A stretch of 64,000 nt of DNA from Bactrocera neohumeralis (GCF_024586455.1 NC_065919.1:38168839-38232838); one strand, 5' to 3'; numbered from the stretch's first letter, positions 23,844 through 33,344 are shown. Notes: generated by a model not told the origin, from the sequence alone. Numbers and translations: made by a program.

Positions 23844-24468
23844 AAGGAGAATCGACACACACCATCTCTTCTTCGATTTCAAAGCTGCTTTCGACAGCAC
23901 GAAAAGGAGCTGCCTTTATGCCGCGATGTCTGAATTTGGTATCCCCGCAAAACTAATACGGCTGTGTAAACTGACGTTGAGCAACACCGTAAGCTCCGTC
24001 AGGATCGGGAAGGACCTCTCCGAGCCGTTCGATACCAAACGAGGTTTCAGACAAGGCGACTCCCTATCGTGCGACTTCTTCAACCTGCTTCTGGAGAAAA
24101 TAGTTCGAGCTTCAGAACTAATTAGAGAAGGTACCATCTTCTATAAGAGTGTACAGCTGCTGTCGTATGCCGATGATATTGATATCTTTGGCCTCAACAC
24201 CTGCGCCGTTAGTTCTGCTTTCTCCAGGCTGGAAAAGGAAGCACAGAATGTGGGTCTGGCAGTGAACGAGGGCAAGACGAAGTATCTCCTGTCATCAAAC
24301 AAACAGTCGTCGCACTCGCGACTTTGCTCTCACGTCACTGTTGAGAGTCATAACTTTGAAGTTGTAGATAATTTCGTCTATTTAGGAACCAGTATTAATA
24401 GTTCTGCGAAAGATTTATGGTCCTTTGCGCATTGGTCACGGCGAATATCGCATTCGATGGAACGATGA
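23827..24468 (+). pseudogene. RTE reverse transcriptase palm (copy 1)
   Basis: This frame carries DFKAAFDS (residues 17-24, first catalytic Asp), GFRQGDSLS (73-81) and YADDIDI (114-120, the catalytic Asp pair), then NEGKTKYLLS and NFVYLGTSI. The catalytic residues are intact, but the N-terminal part of the RT lies in another frame. After TSIN a deletion of roughly 240 bp, compared with copy 3, joins the frame out of register to the C-terminal region. Confidence 0.85.
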
Positions 24469-24748
24469 GCTGTACGAGATATACGACGACATTGACGTAG
24501 TTCAGCGAATTAAAAGACAGCGGCTACGCTGGCTAGGTCATGTTGTCCGGATGGACGAAAACACTCCAGTTCTGAAAGTATTCGACGCAGTACACGCCGG
24601 GGGAAGCAGAGAAAGAGGAAGACATCCACTCCGTTGGAAGGACCAAGTGGAGAAGGACCTGGCTTCGCTTGGAATATCCAATTGGCGCCACGTAGCGAAA
24701 AATAGAAACGACTGGCGCGCTGCTGTTAACTCGGCTATAATCGCGTAA
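24425..24748 (+). pseudogene. RTE C-terminal region (copy 1)
   Basis: The frame reads MRIGHGEYRIRWNDELYEIY, RLRWLGHVVRMDENTP and HPLRWKDQVEKDL, ending IIA-stop. It corresponds to the C-terminal tail of RTE proteins and matches copy 3 at 40540-40830. It is followed within about 30 bp by the GAA-rich tail. It is out of frame with the preceding RT segment. Confidence 0.8.
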
Positions 24749-24780
24749 GCGGTGTCTACGCCAATTAAGAAGAAGAAGAA

Positions 24781-25036
24781 ACACGCTTGGAAAATTTGTG
24801 GTGATTTCAAAGTCATTGCACTTTTACTTGGACTGCAGATTGGTTATACGAAATTTTGCTGTTTTATTTGTGAATGGGACAGTCGAGACAGAAAAAGCCA
24901 CTATACAAAGAAAGTGTGGCCCAAGCATGAATCACTAACTCCAGGCTATAAAAATGTTAAAAACTGGATGCCAAATATTCAAGAAAATCATAAGTATCTA
25001 TTAGATATTGGGAAATACTTCTGTAAGTGTCGCTGA
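24781..25036 (+). pseudogene. C-terminal fragment of the CxxC insect protein, beyond the RTE
   Basis: Right after the RTE tail the frame reads HAWKICGDFKVIALLLGLQI, then CCFICEWDSRDRKSHYTKK and WPKHESLTPGYKNV. These are hallmark segments of the family that starts at 21641. Together the two pieces bracket the RTE. The family normally has a few hundred codons between them, which are absent, so deletion accompanied or followed the insertion. The frame runs to a stop at 25034 after DIGKYFCKCR. Confidence 0.6.
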
Positions 25037-25408
25037 ATTTTGCACTTTTTACGAAAATATGTATATATTTTGATGTCAGAAGAAAACATGATGTCTACAT
25101 TTTTTTCCATTGATATATTATTATTTGGTGGCCCTAGTATAATTCAAAATTTTATATAAATTATATATTATATAAATTTTATATAAATTTTCATGTGACA
25201 AAAAAAAATTACAAATTTGTTGACCAGTGTTATCTGAGTTCATTCAAACTCAGTGTCCCTGCACTAAAAAAGTCCAGTTTTCAAGGGACTCCGTGGAAGT
25301 TCAAGTCGAATTAGTGTCATCTTGAATAAACTCTTGTACAATTTATTTTCTTGAAGTGAGTAGATTTCTTTTATTTTCAAAAACTTTCGCTTTCAGCAAA
25401 ACAATGTA
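25037..25408. other. Unassigned AT-rich DNA
   Basis: No gene or repeat that I can name; strongly A/T rich around 25140-25210. Confidence 0.5.
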
Positions 25409-25908
25409 TTAGTTTGTAAAAAAAGTCTTGCGGTATTTGCGCTAGTTGGCGCTGAAAGCGCGTAGTTTTTTTCGTCGCATCGGGTCATGCTATATCTTTT
25501 TGGAAAGCTCATTTCACGCGCTAACACGTGTTTGATTGATTGTCGTTCGTGAGTTATGACGTCGCAAACATGGAGCAAAATAAAGAGAAAATACGGCATA
25601 TTTTACAGTACTACTACGATAAAGACAAAAATGCATCTCAAGCCGCCAATAAAATTTGTGCAGTTTATGGACCCGATACAGTTTCCATTTCCACCGCACA
25701 ACGATGGTTTCAACGTTTTTGTTCTGGTGTAGATGTGGTCGAAGATGCGCCACGCTGCGGAAGGCCTGTCGTCAGAAATTGCGATAAAATCGCTGAATTG
25801 GTCGAAAGAGACATCGGTCAAGAGCTGGGCATGAGTCATCAAAAATTCATTTCAATTTCAATAAAAAAAAATCAATAAAAATACCGCAAGACTTTTTTGA
25901 CAACCCAT
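25409..25908 (+). mobile_element. Mariner-derived MITE retaining only the N-terminus
   Basis: This is a 500-bp element flanked by TA on both sides (25407-25408 and 25909-25910). The terminal inverted repeats share AAAAAAGTCTTGCGGTATT (left about 25418-25437, right about 25882-25900), with slightly diverged outer bases (TTAGTTTGT versus ATGGGTTGT). It is a recent-looking internal deletion of a mariner, keeping both ends and the start of the gene. Confidence 0.85.
25570..25878 (+). pseudogene. Mariner transposase N-terminal domain only
   Basis: The intact frame from the ATG at 25570 reads MEQNKEKIRHILQYYYDKDK, CAVYGPDTVSISTAQRWFQR and DAPRCGRPVV, then DKIAELVERD and IGQELGMSHQ. This is the complete bipartite helix-turn-helix DNA-binding region of mariner with its GRP linker. 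The catalytic D,D34D core is wholly deleted: the frame passes into KFISISIKKNQ and stops beside the right terminal repeat. About 102 residues versus about 345 for a full mariner. If expressed it could bind element ends without cutting them. Confidence 0.8.
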
Positions 25909-26126
25909 TATTTACCAGGTATTAGTTCTCGCATATTGGTTTTTGAACCGTAATACTAACATCAAAATTTTTGTAATTTGTTTGCCGTTCAAAAGAGTGT
26001 AGGTGATTCGTATTCGCTTGTAATTTTGAAATCGTAACGCGATTCTATTGAGGAAAAATATCTAATAGTATAATAATTGAGAAATAAAAGAAAAACCTCA
26101 GAAAACGATTAGTCGTTAAAACTCAC
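25909..26126. other. Unassigned DNA
   Basis: No gene seen. Confidence 0.4.
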
Positions 26127-26154
26127 CGATCAACGCATATGCTTGTTCCCAATA
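26127..26154 (-). other. Exon-like island C (candidate 28-nt microexon)
   Basis: On the minus strand CCCTTTTTTGGTTATTGCAG is followed by 28 bases and ATCG|GTGAGT. The frame compatible with islands D and B reads LGTSICVD, taking one base from upstream and leaving two (CG), which with the C of island B gives Arg. Exons this small are common only in large genes; the evidence is two good splice sites and phase. Confidence 0.2.
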
Positions 26155-26754
26155 CTGCAATAACCAAAAAAGGGCTAAGCCACTGATCTGTCGAATGAAT
26201 AGTAGTCGTAACACTTCCAAAGCCAACTTATTTTTCCAACTCTATAAAGCACGTCAATGCTTAATGTTGCATCACATTCAATTATGAGTCGTTATTTAAA
26301 TGTGCCTACGGCGTAAGGTGATTTAATGAGTACAATAATTTTAATTGGATTCCTTAATTCTATGAGGCAATAAATTATCCGAAGATTTTATAATATCGCA
26401 AACAGCATTCCATAATTTCGGTTCTACTTTGAATTTTACCCTTATTTTTCTGACAAGAGTGTTTCCAATTATTTAGAAAAATTAATATGTAGTATGTACA
26501 TCTATAACTCACTATTCTACTCCTAATCAGTACAAACACAAGTAAAGCGAATTCCATCAGATATTACTTCTTCTCATTTCATTGTACCATGTGTACATAC
26601 ATATGTATATGCTGTTTTAAATGACGTACGATTAAACATCGATAAAGTCTCCGATTTGGTCACATGAAGGCAAATATAACTGTGGACAATATTCAATACC
26701 AAAATGATTTAATGTTTAGAACTACGAGTAATATGCAAATTTGCTTTCTTACAG
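26155..26754. other. Unassigned AT-rich DNA
   Basis: No gene seen; a short TACATA-type run lies near 26595. Confidence 0.5.
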
Positions 26755-27198
26755 ATCCATTAAGCCAAAAATGGGTCTCATAGCTAAACAAAATTTGGCT
26801 CGATTTTGTCGGATCTTTTTGGAACTTTTCAAGAGCCCATAGAGCGAAGCGAGAGCCTTCAGTTCTTGCAAAAATGATATTTTTACACTTTCAATTTAAG
26901 ATCTCGACGTAAATGTGTCAAATCGTTCCATACGCCGACCCCAGTTGCTGCGAACGGCACCGAATCGACTCTCTACGGCTGCTATATTTTCTTCACTGTA
27001 TGCTGGTCCTGGTCTATTCGGTCGCATATTATGCAATAATGTACGCCGATTATGTTGACAATTAGTTGAGCGAAAATTTGAACGATTTGTAAACGTTGTT
27101 CAAGCCCAAGCCTTTCCATAATGAAATGCCAAACAACACTGAACAAAAATAACATGGCATGACTATTGAAAAAAGTACCTATACTTGAATCACCCTGT
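26755..27198 (-). mobile_element. Tc1/mariner-type (D,D41D-like) element, N-terminal fragment
   Basis: The minus strand starts with an end-like AGGGTGATTCAAGTATAGG beside TA (27199-27200), then codes MERLGLEQRLQIVQIFAQ, a short RPRPAYSEENIAAV-like segment in a second frame, LRRDLKLK, and after frame breaks FLQELKALA and MRPIFGLMDL (where active relatives have SDEAHFWLNG with the first catalytic Asp). This is the start of the transposase group whose C-terminus (WPPRSCDLTPLDYFLW) is seen at 54.1-55.1 kb. The rest of the element is missing. Confidence 0.55.
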
Positions 27199-27210
27199 TA
27201 CTATTGAAAT

Positions 27211-27216
27211 TTTATT
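27211..27216 (-). promoter_or_regulatory. Candidate polyadenylation signal of the DUF1091 gene
   Basis: AATAAA on the minus strand lies 102 bases after the stop codon of the DUF1091 gene and just outside the end of the neighbouring transposon fragment. Confidence 0.4.
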
Positions 27217-27317
27217 TAATATTGGAATATGTAAATACACATGCATTTCACAATTTTAAACAGTATGTGAAAATTATTTAACGCTTTAGTTCAACGTCGA
27301 AAGCAATCGTAAACTAA

Positions 27318-27943
27318 TTATAATTTATATAAAGTGGTTATCTGCATATCGAGTACTTTTACCGCCAAACTGCTCACCTGTGCCACCTCTACATAAAATC
27401 GATAAAAACCAGGCTCCAAAGAATTTACCAAGGGATTTGTTCCGACTGTAAGATTTGTGATATGGTACTCGCCCGGTTTCATTGGACATTCCAGTTGCGA
27501 TAATGTCGTTGGTGATATGTTAAATAATGATTGGCTTAAATATTTGTGATAGCTGTTGGCAAGAAATTTACAAACATCAATTTGGCGTAAGTGAAAGATA
27601 TTTTGATAGCTTGTGCTCTCTTCGATTTTCCGTTTCAATTTCAAACTCATTAAAAGATCGTGCGTTCTCAGTGGTTTGAAAAGTGTAGCATGTATATCGA
27701 ATTTAGTACCGTTATCGTGAATTAAAGTTTTCAACGCGACTTTGTCACCATTTACATGACTCCTAATACTCACAATTTCGAAGCTTTTCTGCAAAATTAT
27801 CAAAAATGTAAACTAAAACTGTTTTCGCAAATATTTCAAATATTTATTTTCTTTAGTTTTCTTACTGCTTTCACTTGTTGATGGTTTAAGTAGCAACACA
27901 GCAGTATGAAAACCGCACCAGAGAGCGTCAACGATGTCATCAT
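27318..27943 (-). CDS. Secreted DUF1091/CheB-like protein, two exons
   Basis: Exon 1 is 27866-27943 and exon 2 is 27318-27788. They are separated by a 77-bp intron with GTAAGA donor and TTTTGCAG acceptor, joined in phase 0 to give 182 residues. Exon 1 encodes MMTSLTLSGAVFILLCCYLN, a clear signal peptide ending near VKA. The mature part has DVCKFLANSYHKYL (Cys 99), LECPMKPGEYHITNL (Cys 127) and PGFYRFYVEV, the typical order of insect DUF1091 proteins (usual length about 180). These belong to the ML/GM2-activator-like group that includes Drosophila CheB gustatory proteins. Two N-glycosylation sequons (N116, N138) fit secretion. Ligand and tissue are unknown. The start is the first of two adjacent ATGs behind a one-codon upstream frame. 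It lies between transposon fragments, with no partner genes visible. Confidence 0.8.
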
Positions 27944-27948
27944 TTCAT
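27940..27948 (-). promoter_or_regulatory. Minimal upstream reading frame overlapping the start
   Basis: The minus strand reads ATGAAATGATGACATCG. The first ATG opens a frame of one further codon and stops at TGA, and that stop overlaps both in-frame ATGs of the DUF1091 protein. Ribosomes must skip it or reinitiate, so it could lower translation, provided transcription starts upstream of it. Confidence 0.5.
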
Positions 27949-28192
27949 CGATCGCGGATACAATGACTGCCCTCTACCACATTTTGTAGCATATTTCTGG
28001 TTTTCAGTTTAGCAAACATTTTTGTGCGTTAATGAGGCTTTCAAATTAGTGGCATTAAATTAACGGCATCAATAAGCTTATTTCGTTAAAACGGTTTTAT
28101 ATGATCTCGTCACATGTTGGGTAGATATTTGTATTCATCTATCAGTCATTTTAATTCCATAAAACATCAAATGATCAGAATAGCCAGACGTA
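27949..28192. other. Upstream region of the DUF1091 gene
   Basis: Promoter candidates are weak: an initiator-like TCATTG on the minus strand about 20 bases before the start codon, with no clear TATA box. Only about 250 bp separates the start codon from the next mariner, so the promoter is short or includes transposon sequence. Confidence 0.35.
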
Positions 28193-29080
28193 CAGGGTTT
28201 GTCCGGAAAGTAATAGGACTGAGTCGATTAAAAAAATTATTGAACCAATCGTTACAATTCTTTAAAAACTTTCAAGATAGGCTCCTTCTGCGTCGATGCA
28301 GCACTGCCAGCGCGATTTCCAAGCATTGAAGGCGTCACGGAAAGCATTCTCCGGAATAGCCTTGAGAGCCGTAGTGCATGCTGCTTGGATCCCCTTCCAT
28401 CGGCTTTTTCAGACAAGGAAACAAAAAAAATCTGGGTGCCACATCTGAGCTGTAGGGCGGTTGCGGAAGCGTTGGTATGCCGGCCTTCGTTAGGTAGCTG
28501 TTCACAAGAAAGGCGGTGTGAGCCGGGCGTTGTCGTGGTGCAACTTCCAATCGGCTGCGATGTCTTGTCGGACGCGATTGACCCTTCGTTTGAGTCTCTT
28601 GAGGACTTCCACATAAAACTTGGCTTTGACCGTTTTTCCAGGAGGAACAAATTCATGATGGGCGATGCCTTTGATGTCAAAACAGAAAATGAGCATCGTT
28701 TTCACTTTGGATTTGCTCATTCATCAACGACCTCTTCCCGGCCCTCCAAAAAGGCCCGGTGTCACCGAAACGCACCACTTCTTGCTAAATTAACATCTGG
28801 ACAAGCCTGCTTGATGATACCAAACGTCTCTGTCGCAGATTTACCGAGCTTCACACAGAATTTAGTCGCGTACCTCTGCTCTAACGAACGCTGCCTTTTC
28901 GGCATGAACCACTCACAGAAAAACGTCGTGTGAAAATGTTTGTCCTAACTCTTCAGGTCCTCGGAGACCCCTCGTTCGTTAACTAGGAACGCCCTCTACC
29001 AGAATACAGTCGGTACGCGCAAGCGCGAAGTACAGTCACGGCGGAAGAAAATCAGTCCTATTACCTTCCGGCCAAGCTTC
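28193..29080 (-). mobile_element. Mariner (D,D34D type), decayed, copy 1
   Basis: The left end is GGGTTTGTCCGGAAAGTAAT and the right end is the inverted ATTACCTTCCGGCC, so the terminal repeats are recognisable. The left flank has TA (28191-28192); the right outer bases are eroded. A related, internally deleted copy is at 39958-40498. At about 890 bp it is shorter than a complete mariner (about 1.3 kb). Confidence 0.8.
28335..28720 (-). pseudogene. Mariner transposase catalytic region (copy 1)
   Basis: The minus strand encodes MSKSKVKTMLIFCFDIKGIA (first catalytic Asp in FDIKG), HEFVPPGKTVKAKFYVEVLK, and DWKLHHDNA (second Asp), then shifts frame: PAHTAFLVNSYLTKAGIPTL and YSSDVAPRFFLFPCLKK. 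At the third catalytic position, APxD in active mariners, this copy reads APR-F, so one residue is missing and the Asp is lost. Frameshift, missing Asp and absent N-terminal part make it inactive. Confidence 0.8.
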
Positions 29081-29397
29081 AGCCAAATCCTACGATTACA
29101 ATAGTAGAATAGTCAATAACTGTCTACACTACACTATTAGAGTCATAAGTTTGAAGAATAGCGTTAGTAAGGTTTCAATATCTGGCAAAGTTTTTTTTGC
29201 AATAATCAATACCTGTTCATCAACCACCTGTCAGTTAAGTTACGGTAAACTCTTCTAAAAGGAGGAGCCTTGTTTTGTTTATAACCAGAGCACGAAATAA
29301 TAGCTCTCAGCTATAAAATTCATAAGACAATCAGTTTCATAAACGGCTCTCAGACGGAGGCACTTTTATCGCACATTTTCAAAAATATATAGCTTAA
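29081..29397. other. Unassigned DNA
   Basis: No gene seen. Confidence 0.4.
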
Positions 29398-30175
29398 ACT
29401 AGTAAGGAGGGGCTAAGTTCGGGTGTCCCAGAAAATTTTATACTCTTACAACTTACAGGAATCAAAGTTCGAGAAATTCCTTTAGGCAAATGTAGAAGTT
29501 GGGACTCGAATTGACCCGATTTGATCTACTTTTCCCAGTAACACATACTATCAACTTGCCTCATACTAAAAAAATTTTCCCCGAGATTCATTAAGATACC
29601 TCACATACCATCACCAATTATATGGAATAAACTCACCCGGATGCTATATATTTGTTATATGGGGACTAGATCAAGTTTTCTCTCAATTTTATCTATTTAG
29701 GCACACAGCAAGAAAACACGCTCTCTCATTTTCATTGGAATAACTGACATATTTGCACAGGTATGAAGTCACCCGAAAGTTCGAAAATATTTATATTAGA
29801 ATATGGAGGCTCTTGGAAGTACTTGGCCGATTCAACCCATTTTTAATAGCCATAAATACTGGTATCAGGAGAGGATTTTCTGCGAATTTTTATTATATAT
29901 CCCATACAGAGACCAATATTTTCGGTCGAAAGTCAGCTTAGATACTGGAGTTCACATTCCCGATATTTGGGGTTTGAACAGTTATCATCAAGGTATCTTA
30001 ATTTTATACGTTTTCGGTCAGTCGTGGCTGCCGTCCGCCCACGATCGTAATCATCTGCGAACTCCGCCTCACTTTTTTGTCAAAGATCATGTGTAACAAG
30101 TTTCATCAAGATATCTTAATTTTTACTCAAGTTACAGCTTGCACGGACAGACTGACAGTCACCCAGATTGATCAT
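29398..30175 (-). mobile_element. Mini-me/DINE-1-like fragment, diverged
   Basis: It starts with ACTAGTAAGGAGGGGCTAAGTTCGGGTGTCCCAG, the inverted mini-me terminus, and after much divergence returns to TTTTTACTCAAGTTACAGCTTGCACGGACAGACTGACAG near 30113, the region beside the GTCY tract. It is much older or of a different subfamily than copies A-D. The two overlapping plus frames (29753-30096) are not credible genes. Confidence 0.55.
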
Positions 30176-30436
30176 TCTTGTTTACACTCGGGGCCACGCA
30201 AACCTTAACACTCGAAATTTTCAAGTATTGTGCATATTTGACTACATTTTATAACGGTACTTTTTTATTTAGAAATATGTTATTCGATGCTATTAATCAA
30301 TAATATTAAAAATTAGAAACAAAAAACATTGAGCTGTAGATAAATCAATTGAAAGATAGCGTAATAAACTAAAAACTATAATTATAATTAGATAATATAA
30401 TTTAGTTTACTTATGCTTACTAAAACCATAAAAAAA
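30176..30436. other. Unassigned AT-rich DNA
   Basis: No gene seen. Confidence 0.4.
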
Positions 30437-31509
30437 ACAAGTAAGGAAGGGCTAAGTTCGGGTGTCATCGAACATTTTATACTCTCGCATGATAAAGTGA
30501 TAATCGAGATTTCATTATCCGTCATTTACATATTTTTCAAATACCGTATTTGTGTAAAGTTTTATTCCGCTATCATCATTGGTTCCTAAAGTATATACTC
30601 GCATTATACAGAAAAGGCATCAGATGGAATTCAAAATAGCGTTATATTGGAAGAGGGCGTGGTTGAGAACCGATTTCACCCATATTTCGTACATGTCATC
30701 AGGGTGTTAAGAAAATATTATATACCGAATTTCATAGAAATCGATCTAGCAGTTCCTGAGATATGGTTTTTGGTCCATAAGTGGGCGAGGCCACGCCCAT
30801 TTTCAATTTTTAAAAAAAGCCTGGGTGCAGCTTCCTTCTGCAATTTCTTCCGTAAAATTTAGTGATTCTGACGTTTTTTGTTAGTCGGTTAACGCACTTT
30901 TAGTGATTTTCAACATAACCTTTGTATGGGAGGTGGGCGTGATTATTATCCGCTTTCTTCCATTTTTGAACTGTATATGGAAATGCCTGAAGAAAACGAC
31001 TCTATAGAGTTTGGTTGACATAGCTATAGTAGTTTTCGAGATATGTACAAAAAACTTAGTAGGGGCGGGGCCACGCCCACTTTTCCAAAAAAATTACGTC
31101 CATATATGCCCCTCCCTAATGCGATCCTTTGTGCCAAAGTTCACTTTAAAATCTTTATTTATGGCTTAGTTATGACACTTTATAAGTTTTCGGTTTTCGC
31201 CATTTTGTGGGCGTGGCAGTGGGCCGATTTTGCTCATCTTCGAACTAACCTTCTTATGGAGCCAAGAAATACGTGTACCAAGTTTCATCATGATATCTCA
31301 AGTTTTACTCAAGTTACGGCTTGCACGGACGGACGGACAGACGGACGGACGGACAGACAGATATCCGGATTTCAACTCTACTCGTCACCCTGATCACTTG
31401 GGTATATATAACCCTATATCTGACTCTTTTAGTTTTAGGACTTACAAACAACCGTTATGTGAACAAAACCATAATACTCTCCTTAACAACTTTGTTGCGA
31501 GAGTATAAA
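30437..31509 (-). mobile_element. Mini-me/DINE-1-like element, copy D
   Basis: A near complete copy in reverse orientation: ACAAGTAAGGAAGGGCTAAG and the hairpin (30456-30473, GTTCGGGTGTCATCGAAC) at the left, the GRAC tract (31324-31363) and GCGAGAGTATAAAA at the right. No large insertion. Frames inside (30647-30862, 31043-31393, 31230-31572) are repeat artefacts that recur in every copy. Confidence 0.75.
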
Positions 31510-31599
31510 AAAACAAAATTGAAGAAAATCCCGAACGAACGAAAAAGTCCAAAAAAATTTAAGAAAGTATAGTGGTGAGGTTTGCGTGGTTGCGAGTGT

Positions 31600-31690
31600 A
31601 TAGCCCTCTATTTATTTCGCTTAGTTTTAGGTGATACATACAACCGTTAAGTGAACAAAACTATTATACTCTGCAAGAGCATAAAAAAAC
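31600..31690 (-). mobile_element. Terminal fragment of a mini-me-like element
   Basis: TTTTAGGTGATACATACAACCGTTAAGTGAACAAAACTATTATACTC is a diverged version of the 5' end seen in the full copies, lying about 90 bp beyond copy D in the same orientation. Confidence 0.55.
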
Positions 31691-31745
31691 TAAACAAAAC
31701 ACGTTTTTAAAGCACTTTAAACTAAAAAGTGAAAATTATTTATTT

Positions 31746-32117
31746 ATGCGATGGATGGGACAAGGACTGAGGAACTGCTTGTGGCCATGCAAAGGAGCGC
31801 AAATTCTGTGTGGGATTCGTGGTGGGAGAGAGACTCCGTCGCCGAGTACTGTCATTCACCCACATTTAGAAACAATCCGCATAAAAGCGAAGTTCTTCAA
31901 CATATCGCTGATTTGCGCCCACGACCCGACTGAGAAGAAGGACGATGTGACTAAAGATGCCTTTTATGAGCGCTTGGAGCGCACCTATGAGAGTGGCCTC
32001 CGCCACAATGTCAAAATCGTGCTTGGCGACTTTAACGCCAGGGTGGGCAAAGAAGGTATCTTTGGCACAACAGTCGGTAAATTCAGCCTCCACGAGGAAA
32101 CAATCCAAATGGGTTGA
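31746..32117 (+). pseudogene. RTE endonuclease fragment (copy 2)
   Basis: Carries RIKAKFFNISLICAHDPTEK and VLGDFNARVGKEGIFGT and stops after HEETIQMG at the same place as copy 1, caused by the same missing base in CCAAATGGGTTGAGG. The N-terminal motifs TWNIR and QEMRW are replaced by scrambled sequence except for RWMGQG. Confidence 0.8.
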
Positions 32118-32789
32118 GGCTGATCGACTTCGCCAAGGCCGGAATATGGTTATCCGTAGTACTAGATTCCAGCATAGAAATATTCACCAAGCTATCTGGC
32201 TGTCTCCGGATCGAAACACCACCAACCAGATCAATCATGTTCTGATAGACGGAAGACACGTCACCAGTGTTTTAGACGTGCGTACGCTCCGAGGTCCTAA
32301 CATCGACTCGGACCACTAACTTGTTGCAGCCAAGATACGCACCCGCTTCTGTGCAGCAAAAAACACACGTCAACAAGCACAAGGAATGTTTCACGTCGAG
32401 AAGCTGCAATCACAACAGAACGATTTTCTACTCGACTTGCACTCCTGCTCTCTGAGAGCACTTGTCAACAACTCGGTATAAGGGAACTGTGGGACGGCAT
32501 TTCAAGCTCCTTACGTACAGCTGCAACCGAAATCATTGGTTTTCGGAAAATGCAAAAGAATACTTGGTTCGAAGAGAGGTGCCGTGTCGCAGCGGAGAGG
32601 AAACAGACTGCCTACCTCGCAACGTTACGATCGACCACAACACGTTCGGGATCGGATAGGAACTCTCGGTATGTTGAAGAGGGAAGCGAGACGCATTTGG
32701 AGACAGAAAAAGAAAGAGGCCGAAATGTGCGAGTCTGAAAAGCTTGACAAGCTGGCCGACAGGGGTAATGCTAGAAAATTCTACAAAAA

Positions 32790-33344
32790 ATGCGGCGACT
32801 AACAGAAGGTTTCAAGACCGGAACATACTTTTGTATAACCTCCAAAGGTGATCTAGTGACCGATGCCCAGAGCATACTAAAATTATGGAGGGAACACTTC
32901 TCCAGCCTGCTGAATGGCAGTGAAAGTATAACGCCAGGAGAAGCCGAACCCGATTCCCCAATCGAGAACGAGAGAGCAGACGTTCCATTTCCCGACCATG
33001 AAGAAGGATTTCCGGCCGAACTGATAAGGAGCATGCATCAGCTTCTTTGTAAAATATGGTCTGACGAAAACATGCCGAACGACTGGAATTTAAGTGTGCT
33101 CTGCCCAATCCACAAAAAGGAAGACCCCACAATCTGCGCCAACTACCATGGGATAAGCCTCCTCAACAAACTGATTGGACCCTTTCAGTGTGGTTTTACG
33201 CCTGGCAAATTAACAACTGACCAGATATTCACCATGCGCCAAATATTGGAAAAGACCCGTGAAAAGAGAATCGACACACACCACCTCTGCGTCGATTTCA
33301 AAGCTGTTTTTAACAGCACAAAAGGGAGCTCAAACGACGAATAG
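32790..33344 (+). pseudogene. RTE reverse transcriptase N-terminal part (copy 2)
   Basis: The frame carries WREHFSSLLNGSESITPGEA, HQLLCKIWSDENMPNDWNLS, NYHGISLLNKLIGPFQCGFT and ILEKTREKRIDTHHLCVDFK. It then ends within a few codons of the first RT catalytic region. RT blocks around KNNKAAGADG are deleted between HEEGF and PAELIR. No catalytic YADD remains. Confidence 0.8.

Larger units (their letters stand above)
22063..24780 (+). mobile_element. RTE-type non-LTR retrotransposon, copy 1 (broken)
   Basis: This carries an apurinic-type endonuclease followed by a reverse transcriptase and ends in a GAA-rich tail (AATTAAGAAGAAGAAGAA, about 24763-24780), as in copy 3. Copy 4 shares its 5' sequence (CCCGCCACGTAAAAA... 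CCCCCCTTTTGATGACGACCA). It has at least three frameshifts or deletions. It sits inside the CxxC gene fragment, with coding sequence of that family on both sides. The RTE assignment rests on the order EN-RT, the lack of an ORF1 and the similarity to CFDP2/BovB-like proteins as I know them. Confidence 0.85.
31741..33344 (+). mobile_element. RTE-type retrotransposon, copy 2 (both ends missing)
   Basis: This begins within the endonuclease (RWMGQG) with a damaged segment and ends abruptly in the RT at DFKAVFNSTKGS, before YADD. Compared with copy 1 it keeps about 70 bp near 32200 (SPDRNTTNQINHVLIDGRHV) and the QCGF segment (33188-33199), but lacks RTE sequence around KNNKAAGADG. Both ends being truncated means that it has been cut by later rearrangement, not just by 5' truncation during insertion. 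Confidence 0.8.

Noticed and set aside
28385..28933. 182-codon plus-strand frame
   Set aside because: It is the antisense of a mariner transposase gene; the real coding strand is minus, with recognisable catalytic motifs.
30647..31572. Several plus-strand frames such as one beginning MEEGVVENRFHPYF
   Set aside because: All lie within mini-me copy D and have direct counterparts in copies B and C (17045-17248, 20855-21070). No start context, codon constraint or domain; repeat artefacts.
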